A DNA stretch of 64,000 bases from Phytopythium helicoides. Its lineage: Eukaryota; Oomycota; Peronosporomycetes; Pythiales; Pythiaceae. This document shows positions 31,591 through 44,808 of this stretch, piece after piece. The DNA lies in NCBI GenBank assembly GCA_024867545.1, contig JANFNE010000055.1, forward strand, positions 124,001 to 188,000, given 5' to 3'. Positions within the stretch are counted from its first letter, which is position 1; the number at the start of each line of letters is the position of its first letter. Below the pieces are notes generated by a model. It was not told the origin of the DNA. It saw nothing but the letters and a program-made list of their open reading frames with translations, and made no database searches. The position numbers were made by a program, and so were the translations under genes.

Positions 31591-33951
31591 ATGAGCTCGT
31601 CTCGAGGCAACACGAGCCACGACGGCTACTACTTTCCGGCACCACGAGGACTGGTGGTCACGGCGCCAACCGGCCGTGACCGGCTCGTCATGTCGGACCA
31701 GGAGCTGTGCGACGACATCGTGGCCACACTGCCCAAGCTCAGCGCAGCAGTGGCGAGGGACACATACGGCCGCCGGTGGAAGCAGGGCCACCGCAAGCAC
31801 GGCGTCGACTGCTTCGAGCTGTCGACGGTCTCGGACGCCGACGCCAGCAGCTCCATGGACGACGAGGGGGCTGGAGACGACCTGGACATCGCTCACGCCG
31901 TCGTAGCCAAGGCCGAGCTGCGCTGCCACCTCAACGAGGTCCTCAACGTTCTGATCACGCACGAGTCGGGTGCCTACGAGTCGACCATGCAGGCGCTCGT
32001 GGGCCGCAAGTTCAAGAAGGGCGACGTGCTCTTCAGCCAAAAGCGTCGCCTCTCGCGCGAGGACCGCCGTCAATCGCTCGTCATTGCTCCTCGCCGACCC
32101 AGTGGCTCGGACTCAGCCGAGGACGAGGCTCCAGAGCAGGCGCTGCTCACGGTTGCGACCGCCACGCTGCGTCCAACGCTCACGGTCAAGCTGAGTGCGA
32201 GGCACAAGCGCACGCAGAAGCTCTGCCTGTCGACCTTCACGCAGCAGTACGCAGCCGAGCACCGTGCCGTGCACGTTATCAAGACGCTGCCAAAGCCTGT
32301 GCACGACGAACTTGTGCCGGCCAGTGACCGCACTGCTCTGCGTCGCGAGCTGGACCACCTCGCGGTGGGCTTCCACATCCAGACGACTCGCAGGAAGCCT
32401 GGAGCTGGGAGTAATGCGCAGATCACGCGTGTGTTCGCACACGGATACGCCTCGCCTACGCCACCGTCGCAGTTCGGGTTGCTCGGACGCAAGCAGGCTG
32501 GCGTGGCCAATTCGGTCGACCTGGCTCGCCGTCGTGAGGGTATCATGAACCCCGAGGCCAAGCACGTGCTGCGAGTACTCACCAAGTCGCTGCGCAATCT
32601 GGAGCTCGTGGTTCGCCGTCGTCGTTTCGGCTTCCAGAGTTTCATCTACTTCCCCGTGGGCTTCGATGAGCCCAACATCGAGCGTGCGTGTGCCATCTGC
32701 AGCAAGAAGTTCAACTTCTTCCGCCGCGACTTCTTCTGCCACCTGTGCGGACACATGTGCTGCCGGGACTGCTCGCAGCTGTACGAGGTCGAGGCTCGCG
32801 TGGGCGAGATCCGCAAGAACCGCTGCTGTCTGCAGTGCGTTCACCGTGTTGACTCATGTGTGTTCGATGACGAGGACCTGCTTGAGGCTCTCGACGGCCC
32901 CGCAGTCGTGGATGTCGACGATGAGCGCTGGCTCAACGACGACCAATACCACTTGGCGCTGCTCGAGTCCAGTGGTGATCTGAGCGCCAACGACACGGCC
33001 TCATTCTCGTCCTCTGAGGAGCTCGCCGAGCAGCTCAGCTCGACTGATGACGCTCAACGCTCACACGCTCTTGAGGCTCTCGGACAGCTCGTTCGACCGG
33101 TGGCTGCAAAGGTCCCGTACAAGTTCGCGGATCCGTCGATCGCCGCCAAGGCGAACATGCCGATTCTCAGCAAGAAGAAGCCCAAGAGCAAGGTGCAGCA
33201 AGTGCAGCAGGACGTTGAGAACTACCTGAGTGCCAGTCTGCGAGCCACGAGGGACGAATTCCGTGCTCGCGATCGGTATCAGGTCGCGGGTTTGGAGCGT
33301 GACTACGTGCTCGAGTTCGACGAGTCCAAGACTACCAAGGCGGACCTCCCACTCCCGCCCATGCCACCCAAGCGGAAGGAGGCCAAGCGACTGGAGTTCA
33401 TCGAGAACTCGGGCGTGCTGCGCGCCGAATTCGATAACTCCGCGTTGAATCTGATCGCCGAAGTGGCGGCCAAGCGCCTCAACTGCCCCATTGGCTTCGT
33501 GTCGGTCGTTGACGGCGAGCAGTTCCACGCCATCGGAGGCTACAACCTCCCACCGGACGCTCTCCACATGGACCGCACCAACAACGTTTGCATCCACCAG
33601 GTCTACGGAGAGAAGCCCTTGATTCTCAAGAACCCACAGCGCGACATGCGCTTTGCACAGATGCCGTGCGTCCGTGAGCTTGATGTCAAGTTTTACGCGG
33701 GATTTCCCATCCACGGACCCGAGGGCGACGTGGTTGCGTCGCTGTGTGCTGCGGACTTGACTCCGCACAACAATATCTCGACCAAGGACTACGCGACTAT
33801 GGAAGCCCTAGCTAAACTCGCTGCCGACCTCATTACGCCACCGTCGCCGTCCAAGTCGTTGGGCGGAGAGGATGTGCTGGGCATGTCAATGGTCACGAAC
33901 ACCGGCCGCGGAAAGCAGTACGATCATGCTGCGCCTGGGTACGTGTACTAG
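31591..33951 (+). CDS. FYVE-like zinc finger + GAF domain protein, paralogue 4 (intact), 786 aa
   Basis: The start at ATG 31591 (MSSSRGNTS) aligns with the start of paralogue 1 (MSSRTPS). The N-terminal region has LVMSDQELCDDIVATLPKLS, followed by the acidic block and LNEVLNVLI shared best with the pseudogene at 7340-9685. The FYVE-like finger (about residues 368-425) has CAICSKKFNFFRRDFFCHLCGH and CCRDCS, again without the canonical RRHHCR. The GAF domain (about 610-755) is complete, with NPQRDMRFAQMP and GFPIHGP. A short tail follows. Single exon. Its position outside the inner pair and in inverted orientation to paralogue 1 makes the cluster mirror-nested. Confidence 0.8.
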   Translation: MSSSRGNTSHDGYYFPAPRGLVVTAPTGRDRLVMSDQELCDDIVATLPKLSAAVARDTYGRRWKQGHRKHGVDCFELSTVSDADASSSMDDEGAGDDLDIAHAVVAKAELRCHLNEVLNVLITHESGAYESTMQALVGRKFKKGDVLFSQKRRLSREDRRQSLVIAPRRPSGSDSAEDEAPEQALLTVATATLRPTLTVKLSARHKRTQKLCLSTFTQQYAAEHRAVHVIKTLPKPVHDELVPASDRTALRRELDHLAVGFHIQTTRRKPGAGSNAQITRVFAHGYASPTPPSQFGLLGRKQAGVANSVDLARRREGIMNPEAKHVLRVLTKSLRNLELVVRRRRFGFQSFIYFPVGFDEPNIERACAICSKKFNFFRRDFFCHLCGHMCCRDCSQLYEVEARVGEIRKNRCCLQCVHRVDSCVFDDEDLLEALDGPAVVDVDDERWLNDDQYHLALLESSGDLSANDTASFSSSEELAEQLSSTDDAQRSHALEALGQLVRPVAAKVPYKFADPSIAAKANMPILSKKKPKSKVQQVQQDVENYLSASLRATRDEFRARDRYQVAGLERDYVLEFDESKTTKADLPLPPMPPKRKEAKRLEFIENSGVLRAEFDNSALNLIAEVAAKRLNCPIGFVSVVDGEQFHAIGGYNLPPDALHMDRTNNVCIHQVYGEKPLILKNPQRDMRFAQMPCVRELDVKFYAGFPIHGPEGDVVASLCAADLTPHNNISTKDYATMEALAKLAADLITPPSPSKSLGGEDVLGMSMVTNTGRGKQYDHAAPGYVY

Positions 33952-34082
33952 CCAAGTTCTTGTCGACGGTTGTTTGCTTTTGAGTTAGTCCCCGTTTGTA
34001 TTTGGAGTGAACTGTTGTGGAGTGCAAATGCAAATGCAAATGCTGCTCACTGTCAACTCTTTTCATGTGGGTATTTCATGAA

Positions 34083-35009
34083 TTAGAGCTCGATGTGCTC
34101 TTCGGTCTTGTCAGCTCCACCACTCGGATCTGAGCCCATAAAATCGTCCTTGCCGCTCAAAATGTCGTCCATGAAGTTCCGCTTGGACGAGTCGATCTTG
34201 AGCGCCGTGGGGTACTTGGTCAGCAACCGGAGGAACATGAGCGGTTCTCGTCCTTTGTACTTTTCGAGCAACTCGTCGACTGCGTCGTCTGCGAGCTCCT
34301 CCTCGGTTGCGCCGTTCACGGTCAGGAAATACACTAGACGCGCACGCATGGCTTCCGCGGCCTTGTCCTTGGCCACACAGCGGCATGCTTCTTTTTGCGC
34401 TGCTTGATACGCCTGACACCCCATAGTCTGCCACGCTCGAAACAGTCAGCCAGTGAGTTTGACACGTGGAAATCAAGGCCGCAGACCTTGGCGCCGAAGC
34501 CGAAGAGCTTGGCAATAGATTCACAGTTGTCCTTGTCGTCTCCCGGCTGCATGGCGGCGCACTTGTCCTTCATGCACTTGCTCAGCCGCTTCTCGCACTT
34601 GGACTTGGCCATCCCGCACGTGCTGTAGCACTTCACCACCTCCACACAATCAGCTCCAGCGCTCTCCAGGAAGTCATCACCACGTGAAATTCACGCACAG
34701 CGTCATGCCAATTGCAGCAGTCGGCAAACTCTGGCCCTGCATTGATAGGCAGCGAGGCCGTGCCGCATCCGTTGGCCGAGAACTCGAACTTCCTGCAGCG
34801 CCAGCAGCTCCTTCAGCCACAGGTCCATAGAGAAACGCAAGCTGCACAAAGAGCAGAGCCGCGACGCACCTCCGCGGCACGGGCGTCTGGCCGTTTCGAG
34901 AGCACTTGAACGGCTCACACGGCGGCGCCAGGTCGTTCAGGTCCAGCGCCACCGCTGCGTTCACCAGCAGCAGCAGCGACAGCAGCAGCAGCGTCGGCAT
35001 GAGCATCAT
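34083..35009 (-). CDS. Secreted phospholipase A2, group XII-like, four exons
   Basis: It should hydrolyse the sn-2 ester of phospholipids outside the cell or in the secretory pathway. Exons 35009-34870, 34792-34699, 34630-34487 and 34427-34083 with GT..AG introns of 77, 68 and 59 nt close in frame at 240 aa. The start is set at ATG 35009, so that a signal peptide (MMLMPTLLLLSLLLLVNAAV) is N-terminal; an ATG 48 bp upstream is possible. Family marks in order are the FKCSRNGQTPVPR segment, an NGCGT motif, CCNWHD with the catalytic His, CYSTCG directly after the second intron, and EACRC. Acceptors were chosen because they restore this Cys spacing; one alternative acceptor would add three residues before CY. 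The C-terminal 70 residues are acidic and specific to this protein. Confidence 0.75.
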
Positions 35010-36511
35010 CTTCTCGATGTGCCATTGCGATCTTCTGCGGTCGCATGGATAATGCACCGTTTATTTTGGGACGAATCCGGGGGGGAAATCAAGTGTAAAA
35101 TAGAAAATTCAGCGTTATGATCCGGAGCAAATGGTTCTGGGACAAACAAAGCGTATTTTCTCGAAAAAAACAAATGAGCAGACGAGGCGGAGATTCAGTC
35201 GACGACATGCGCTTTTTCGTTTTTCAGCTCTCGGCGCGGTGGGCTCCATGCTGCATGCAGAACCCACTGCTTGCACTGCTTCGTGGGGTTGCAAAGCTCC
35301 TGCAGCTCAAGATTATCGAGCTCATGGGGCTCCACGTGGCAGCAATCGCCAAACTCCAACCATCTCTGCTTGGTCGCTCGTTAAACGCCTCGCGTTTCGT
35401 TCGATTTCGGCCCTCTCAAAGACACGCGCCTGCACTTGACCAGCGAGCCCTGCGAGCTGTGCGAGCGGCGACTGCGATCGCGAGGCAGTGAGGAGCCTGC
35501 ACCCACGCGCCAGCTGCGACGCCTCGCTCCATATAGACAAGCACAGGTCCATCAAAGGCCGTCCCATCATACATAGTCGGCGCCAAGATGCCCATGCTGC
35601 TCGTCCTTCGGACGCCCAGGACGTTCCTGCCATCACGTCAAGCCATCAGCTTGTCGAGTCGACCAAGGGCTCGCGTCAAGTGCCACGGGCGTCTGAACGC
35701 TTCGAATTCGGCGCGAGCGAGTCGTGCAGCAGGTCTTTCGGCCGCCAAGAGCGTCCCACTCCGCCCACCACCTCGCCAGCCAGTCACACAAGCGTCCCAT
35801 CATCAATACTGAGCCCAAGAGAATCGCGTCGCACGTGGCAAAACCGTACACTGCTCACGGTGTATAAAGTACCGTAGCAGGCGAGCAGCTCACGAGCTTG
35901 GTCTCACCAAGTCGCCATTTGCAGAAATCCCCGCCAGCGCCAGCGCCACCGCTCGCCACTTCCGCCGCCGAACGCCCCGCGAACGCGCCACGCCACGCCT
36001 GACGCGAAATTCGGAATCCCGAGGATCGCCGATCTTGCGCCCATCCTCCACCACCACCAGCGAGCTCCGTGACCAGGCAGCGTCCCTCGCCTCGCGAGTG
36101 ACCTCGTGCCCTCCCCAGCGCCCCGCCGGCCAGAGACCCGCTCCTCAGTCCCGATCCGAGCGCGCGCGCGGACTTTATGGCCAAGTTCGCCGCCTTCATT
36201 ACCTGGACCACCCTCGACGTCAGGTTCGTGCCAACCTCATGACGAATTCCCGTCGCCGACAGTCCAACGCGACTGGAGGATGCATGGACGACACCTCACT
36301 CACTCACGAACGCTATTTTTTGCAGTCTCTACCCCAATCGCAATTGCACCAGCGAGCCCATACCCGTCGCTTCCTCGACCAACTAGTCGCCGCTAAGACC
36401 GTGAAGCGCCGCTCGTCCCCACCCGCCGCTCGAGTAACGGCGCGCTCCTCGCCTTCCAGCAGGATCCCGACAGCCCCAGCCGCAGCCTCAGCTCCTCGCC
36501 CGCACAGCACC
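35010..36511. other. Intergenic, divergent promoters of the phospholipase and MATE genes
   Basis: A minus-strand segment at about 35640-35210 has patches of coding-like sequence (Cys-containing, e.g. FGDCCHVEPHELDN) in changing phases but no consistent model. The frame of the MATE gene is open back to 36035 but lacks conserved sequence there and is taken as 5' UTR. Confidence 0.45.
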
Positions 36512-38575
36512 ATGGCGGAAGACGACGGAGGAGATAGTAGCGGCAGTAGTGGCGATAGTCGCGGCTTCGCGTCCCAGGACGCCAGCTTGTACAGCTACCG
36601 CCGCGCTGCGCGAGCAGCTGGCGAGACCCAGCCCCGCACGGTGATCAAGAGCAAGAAGAACGATGCAGCTGCCACGCGCAAGCCCAACCCGGCCAAGCCC
36701 CAGCGCGCCGGACATCGAGACTCGCCCGGACCGCGCAAAGTAGCGGTCCAGGACAAGCCGGTGCGACCCAGCGCAATGGCTCGCGGCGCCGCCAGCAACG
36801 GCAGCGCCGTCGCCCGGGAACGAATTGGCGGCCGCGTCGCCAGCTATGGATCGCTCGCGGCCGACAAGAAGGAGGCCGAGACCTCGTGGAAGACCAACGT
36901 GGACAAGTGGCGCGTCGATACGGGCAGCGTGCTGTCCCCGCGCGGTCGGAGCGCCAAAATGACGTTCAGCGACCAGGACCAGTCCGCGGAAGACACGGAC
37001 TCGGACTCGACGAGCTCCACCTCGAGCTCGCTGCGCTCGCTGCCGTCGCCACCGTCTCCTCGAATCACCCGGAAGCTCGCGCCGACTGCTGCTGCCAAGC
37101 CTACGCGCGCAATCGAGCGAACACCTCTGCTCCGCCCGACTCAACAGCAAACCCAGAAAGAGGATGATGTGGAGCTCGGCGGGCTCGCCGACTTGGACGC
37201 GTGCGACAAGCCCAGCACGCGGAAGGAGGTGATCAAGATCTGCCAGCTCTCGTACCCGGTCATCTTCACGTACCTGCTCGAGTTCTTCCCCTCGGTGATC
37301 AGTCTGACCCTCGTGGGCCACATGGACTCGCCCTTGACCAAGCAGTACGTTGACGGCGTCTCGCTGTCTAGTATGATCATGAACTTGACCGGTGTTGCGT
37401 TTGGCTTCGGCCTTGCGACCGCCATGGACACCTTATGCTCCCAGGCGTTTGGTGCCGGCAAGCCTCGGCTGCTCGGCGTGTATTTCCAGAGTGGTGTGAT
37501 CGTGCTTGGCCTCACTGTGATTCCCGTGTGGGTCCTCAATTGGTTTACAACCGACTTCCTCCTCTGGATGGACCAGCCGCAAGAAGTTGCCCAGCTTGCT
37601 GGTCAGTTCACGCGGATCCAGCTTGTTGGCATCCCGTTCTTGTACGTTTACGAACTGTTCAAGAAGTTGCTTCAAGCGCAAAACATCATGACACCGATGG
37701 TGTACATTGCCGTCCTCAGCAACGTCGTCAACCTTGTGCTGGGATTCTACCTGACATTCTACACGACTCTAGGCTTCACGGGTGCCGCGATCGCACGCGT
37801 TGTTTCGAACATGGTGCTCCCGATAGCGCTTGTTCCGTACTTGATGTGGAACCCTGATGCACTACACAAGTGGTGGCCGGGCTGGCATCTCAAAGAGGCA
37901 ATCTCTCACTTGAAGCCATTCTTGGAGCTCGGTATCCCGGGCATGTTCATGATGTTGCTCGAGTGGTGGTCATTCGAGATCATGGCGGTCTTTGTTGGCC
38001 TCCTGCCCAACGGCGTCGTGGCTATCAGCGTGCACTCTGTGCTCGTGAATGTGTCAACCATGGCGTTCAATGTCTTCCTGGGTATTTCGGTGGCCACCAA
38101 TGTGCTGGTCGGCAATTACGTGGGTGCCAACCAGCCGCAGCACGCCAAGCTCGCGTCGAACCTGGGCATGATCCTGTCGACTACGATCTCGGCTATGCTT
38201 GTGGTCGTTATCGTAGCTTCTCGCTCGTTGCTGCCGGAGGTTTTTATCAACGACAAGACATCTGTCGAGCTTGCGGCGCACGCGCTTCTCTTCCTCATGC
38301 CGTACCAGATGTGCGACGCTATCAACGCTGTTATGCAAGGCATCTTCCGCGGCACCGGTCGCCAGACGCTTGGTGCGGTGCTGAATCTGTTCTCGTACTT
38401 CGTGATCGGCCTCCCCTTTGGTCTGTACCTGGCGTTCCGCGTTGGCTGGGGTGTCGAAGGCATGTGGCTCGGCCTCACGGCTGGCATTGCCTTCGGCTGC
38501 GTCGTGTCGTTCGTCAAGATTTACCACACCAACTGGGAAGCCACTGCCGAGGCTGCGCGTGCCAACGCGTGCTAA
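36512..38575 (+). CDS. MATE-family multidrug/metabolite efflux transporter, 687 aa
   Basis: MATE proteins export organic cations and metabolites using a proton or sodium gradient, usually at the plasma membrane or vacuole. ATG 36512 is preceded by a CACC context and is the first Met before a sequence of consistent composition. Residues 1-220 are hydrophilic, rich in Ser/Arg/Lys/Asp, and presumably cytosolic. From about 230 onward there are about twelve hydrophobic segments in two six-helix halves. Family patterns include the first-helix region PVIFTYLLEFFPSVISLTLVG, the MDTLCSQAFGAGK loop, and a second-half copy (NVLVGNYVGANQP). No introns. The long N-terminal tail is more than a typical MATE needs and may carry regulation or sorting signals. 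Confidence 0.85.
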   Translation: MAEDDGGDSSGSSGDSRGFASQDASLYSYRRAARAAGETQPRTVIKSKKNDAAATRKPNPAKPQRAGHRDSPGPRKVAVQDKPVRPSAMARGAASNGSAVARERIGGRVASYGSLAADKKEAETSWKTNVDKWRVDTGSVLSPRGRSAKMTFSDQDQSAEDTDSDSTSSTSSSLRSLPSPPSPRITRKLAPTAAAKPTRAIERTPLLRPTQQQTQKEDDVELGGLADLDACDKPSTRKEVIKICQLSYPVIFTYLLEFFPSVISLTLVGHMDSPLTKQYVDGVSLSSMIMNLTGVAFGFGLATAMDTLCSQAFGAGKPRLLGVYFQSGVIVLGLTVIPVWVLNWFTTDFLLWMDQPQEVAQLAGQFTRIQLVGIPFLYVYELFKKLLQAQNIMTPMVYIAVLSNVVNLVLGFYLTFYTTLGFTGAAIARVVSNMVLPIALVPYLMWNPDALHKWWPGWHLKEAISHLKPFLELGIPGMFMMLLEWWSFEIMAVFVGLLPNGVVAISVHSVLVNVSTMAFNVFLGISVATNVLVGNYVGANQPQHAKLASNLGMILSTTISAMLVVVIVASRSLLPEVFINDKTSVELAAHALLFLMPYQMCDAINAVMQGIFRGTGRQTLGAVLNLFSYFVIGLPFGLYLAFRVGWGVEGMWLGLTAGIAFGCVVSFVKIYHTNWEATAEAARANAC

Positions 38576-38990
38576 GCTCTCCTGGTCGCGTGGGTTATGT
38601 GGCTATTCCAGTGGTGTGGTCAGGTGTTTTTGCGGATGAGGCCGGCCTTCATTTTCATCTCCTCGCTCTCTTTTATTTTTCCTTTGCATATTCGTAGTGC
38701 CTCGCCTTGCCTCGACGTCTTCAGTGCCCACCGCTTGGCTTATAAGCTTGATTCAACAAGTTGTTCCGTTTGGCTTGTTCTTTCTGATGTCGTGTCACCT
38801 TACAAATGAGCAGCGAGATGATCGAAGTTAGAGCGCAGGAGTTTCGCTGGCGTCTTGGCTGTAAATAGGTTTCAGCATTCCCTTAGTTTGATTGCTTGAT
38901 CTCGCCACTGACAACACCAGCACGCTGCAGTACCTGCTGAGAAGGCAGGTTTGCCAATGCCTGTGGCTGCGAGCACATTTTCTAAGAGCC
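38576..38990. other. Intergenic upstream of the kinesin gene
   Basis: This is pyrimidine-rich flank after the MATE stop. The kinesin frame is open upstream to 38892 but has no ATG before 38991. No regulatory motif could be assigned. Confidence 0.5.
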
Positions 38991-41629
<2,639 letters not shown>

Positions 41630-41734
41630 ACACTAGTTGCGTTTAGCTGTGTTTCTTGTGAGAGAATTTTGTATCATGGGAGTCAATACATGCCTCCTCT
41701 AATTTTAGTTGAGGAGGCATTTTGTTTGCTCTTG

Positions 41735-44094
41735 ATGGAGTCCCACTTTACACATATGCGTACGAGTCGACCGCCAACACGCTCATCGGGTTTGGAGACA
41801 CAATTGCCGCGTCTGAATGTGCAGTGTCTCAACCCCATCGAGGATGCTAGATCTGCCGTGCGTTCTTCAGTCTGATATGGGAATCGAGATTGAAGCTCTT
41901 TTATTCACATGACGCCGCGTGTTCGTTCGTGCAGGAGGCTGAGTTTTCTGCTCGAAATATTCATCACCGCTCAGGCGAGGATTTCGAAGAGACCGTCAAC
42001 AAGACAAGCGTTTTGCTCAAGAAAACGCAGGCTACCACCAATCGCTTAGGGCTCCAGCTTATATCTGAGGCTAGCGCAATGAAAGCGACTACCACAGAGC
42101 AGCCGAATCGATTTGTAGCGGTCCGACGTGCACGTGCATACGCTCATTACAGGCTCCAACGCTACGATGAAGCTGCAGATGATTACACTGAGTGCTTGGT
42201 GCATATGCCAACTCATGCTCCAACCTACTACAACCGAGCGTGCTCATTGTACCGCCTAAACCGCCTCCAGGATGCGGTAAAAGACCTCACTCGAGCTATT
42301 AAGCTTGACAACAAGAATTTACTGTACGTTGAAAGCCGTGCTCGGGTTCTGAAAGAGATGGGTCACTTCAAAGAGGCGATCCGAGATTACTCTTGGCTTG
42401 ATTCTCTTCGTCGAGCAATGAGTCCAGGATGGGAGTTGCCGATAGATAACGGCGAAGATTCAGAACTGGCAGACTCTGAATTGTTGCATAGAAATTCTTT
42501 GACGGTCCCTACTGAGCTCTCCTCTTCAATGTCAGCTTCTACTTTGCTAGCATTCTCTTCTCCTGAATCATCTACTCAAGTCCAGTCTCCTCAGTTAGAC
42601 CAGCGAAGAGCTAAAGACTGGCTGGTTTCGTTTCTTGGTCTCGGAAAATTGACTCGGTCTGCATCTGAGTTGGAAGTAGCACTTCAGCGAGTTGCAAGTT
42701 GGAGTTTCTTTCGCGGAATGGACAATGCAATGATCGAAAAGTGTCTCCATGAGTCAACGCACCGTGTTTTCTCAGCGGACCAAGCGATTGTAAAGCAAGG
42801 GACATCATCGAAAAGCTTCTTTGTGATTCTCGATGCAACTGCACCGCTTGTCCGGATGGTGGAATCCACTGGAACAGCCAAATATCGCGAGCTCAAGACT
42901 TTCTACCAAGGAGATTGTGTTGGAGTTGAGCCTCCGGGGACTACATCTTCGGATGGTCGCTTCATGACTTTCCGCTCGTGCCTACCCGTTCGCCCAGGCC
43001 AATTTGAGCGCCATTTCCTCGGGTCGGACAATTCATCGTTAGCATCGGTCGCCAGCTCCATCGTTCTTCCGAGAATGAAATCGTTCCGATCGCTCGTGAG
43101 CCTCGCTGTCCCATCTGATCCCCGGGCCACGTCAAGTAACAGCAGCAACAACAAAGTGGGTTTCATGCCTCCTGAGCCCGCCACTTTTTCTTGTCTAGGA
43201 GACGTGAGCTGTCTTGTTCTCGAAGTCAGTGCGTTTTACAGCATCCTCCGAGCGCATGAACAAGTTCAGCATTCAACTCGCTTGCAATTTCTGCGCAGTT
43301 GTCGAGGGTTTGAGAACTTGCCCGAAGATACGCTGTCATCTCTTGCAGCTGCTTCCGGCTCAAAAATCTACGATCCGGGCGTGGATGTCCTTCGATCCGG
43401 GGATGTTGTCAAAGAGCTATGGCTCATCAAGCGAGGCGTGTGCCAAGTCCGCAAATCCATCACGCTCGCCCCAGCTTCTGTAGGCCGAAAACGCACAGGA
43501 ACTACTGCCTCTGCATCGAGGTGGCGTCGGCCAAGTGCAAACGGAGGCGACGAATTGACCTCGCGATCGGTTGATGGGTCCTGGGTGCTCGACAATGGCT
43601 GGATGTTGACAAACCCTCGACTCGTGACGAGTGCGCAGCAGCTCGCAGACGCCAAGAAGATCGTGACGGAGGACGTGACAGTTGCTGTTCTCGCAAGCGG
43701 TCAGCTTTTTGGCGAGCTGAGCGTGCTGCAACCTGGACAGCCGTCACCCGTGACCGTGCGTACACAGACTATGGTGGAGACGCTGGTGTTTCAGGCCGAG
43801 GACTTGTCGGAGCTTAACGTGCAGTATCACAGCGGCACCATGAACGCGCTGCAGGAGTCGCTGCTGTTCCACAACCCTCCACAGCAGAAGATTGCTCAGC
43901 TGCATCGGGAGCACGAGCGGTGGGGCAGAGAGAAGGCTGGCGTACTGGACGAACTCTTCCCTTCCAAGAGCGCTGACGCGTTGCTTAAAGGACTGGCAAC
44001 GCCAGCCAGAAGCAAGACAGCAGGGAGAGCGAGGAGAGCGAAGACAGTCGATGAACGAAAACTAGAGGTCGACAGCAAAAGTGGAGACGGATGA
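41735..44094 (+). CDS. TPR + tandem cyclic-nucleotide-binding domain protein, two exons
   Basis: Exon 1 is 41735-41857 and exon 2 is 41935-44094. The 77-nt intron has a GTGCGT donor and a GTGCAG acceptor, and the sum closes at 760 aa. An in-frame ATG within the intron (41890) is the alternative start. Residues about 105-205 contain TPR units (RARAYAHYRLQRYDEAADDY, then NRACSLYRLNRLQDAVKDL), a protein-docking module. Two cyclic-nucleotide-binding-like folds follow, at about 285-440 and 455-640, recognised from their glycine-rich beta-roll patterns (IVKQGTSSKSFFVI and DVLRSGDVVKELWLI), with large inserts. The phosphate-binding cassette is better in the second (GQLFGELSVL). There is no kinase or channel domain, so it may be a cAMP/cGMP-responsive adaptor; this is inferred. 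Confidence 0.75.
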
Positions 44095-44808
44095 ACAGAG
44101 ATGTATTGTTGCTAGATCTACACAAGTAGCGGCAGTGGAGGGCGTTCTCTCAGTAATCGCTGTTGTCAACGCTCTCGAAGGAGTTCAGGTCTCAAAGATT
44201 AATCAGTTGATCATCGAGAGCGCCTCCACCACCTCCTACACTTCGGTTCGCGTCCCCATCAACAGCGAAAAATGTCCACAGTATAGCAAAACGCGCCGAG
44301 GCGCGCCGCCATTGCGGATCTCAAACTTTAAATTAATCATCGGGGAGCGGTCACAAGCAGCACACGCAGTGAAAACAGCAAAAACAGCAGAAATGCAGCA
44401 TGAACGTCGAGCTCTGCTTGGCGAAATCACGAATGACTCGTCTCGGCGTCGGTTCGAAAACCCGCCGAGAGCTCATGTCCACCCGTCCATCTCTGTCCTT
44501 TTAGCAATTTCGCAGGGGCTTGAGGTCCTGCCCGGCCTCACGCAACCTTCCCGCGACATGCGCCGCTTATCTTGTCGTTTGCCTCGGCGCTCACCACCGA
44601 CACCTCATGTGGTCCACATATCCTTTCTCTTTTAATATTTGCCGGACCATCGGAACGATGCCTCCATTTCAAGCCCGTTCCACATACATTCTCCAAGTCA
44701 ACCCCCGACCGCTCTACCTCTGAAAACAAATATCCGCCACTTGGGGCTGCCAGTCGCCGGCAGGGGGGAGCCGCGCCACTAACGAGAAATCCGCCGCCCC
44801 CGCCCGCC
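44095..44808. other. Intergenic upstream of the enoyl reductase gene
   Basis: No clear gene. A short frame starting at about 44393 (MQHERRALLGEITN) resembles the N-terminus of some cyclins but cannot be extended. The last 200 bp are likely the promoter and 5' UTR of the next gene. Confidence 0.45.

Noticed and set aside
35210..35640. Possible Cys-containing minus-strand gene between the phospholipase and MATE genes
   Set aside because: Coding-like patches change phase and no consistent splice model could be drawn.
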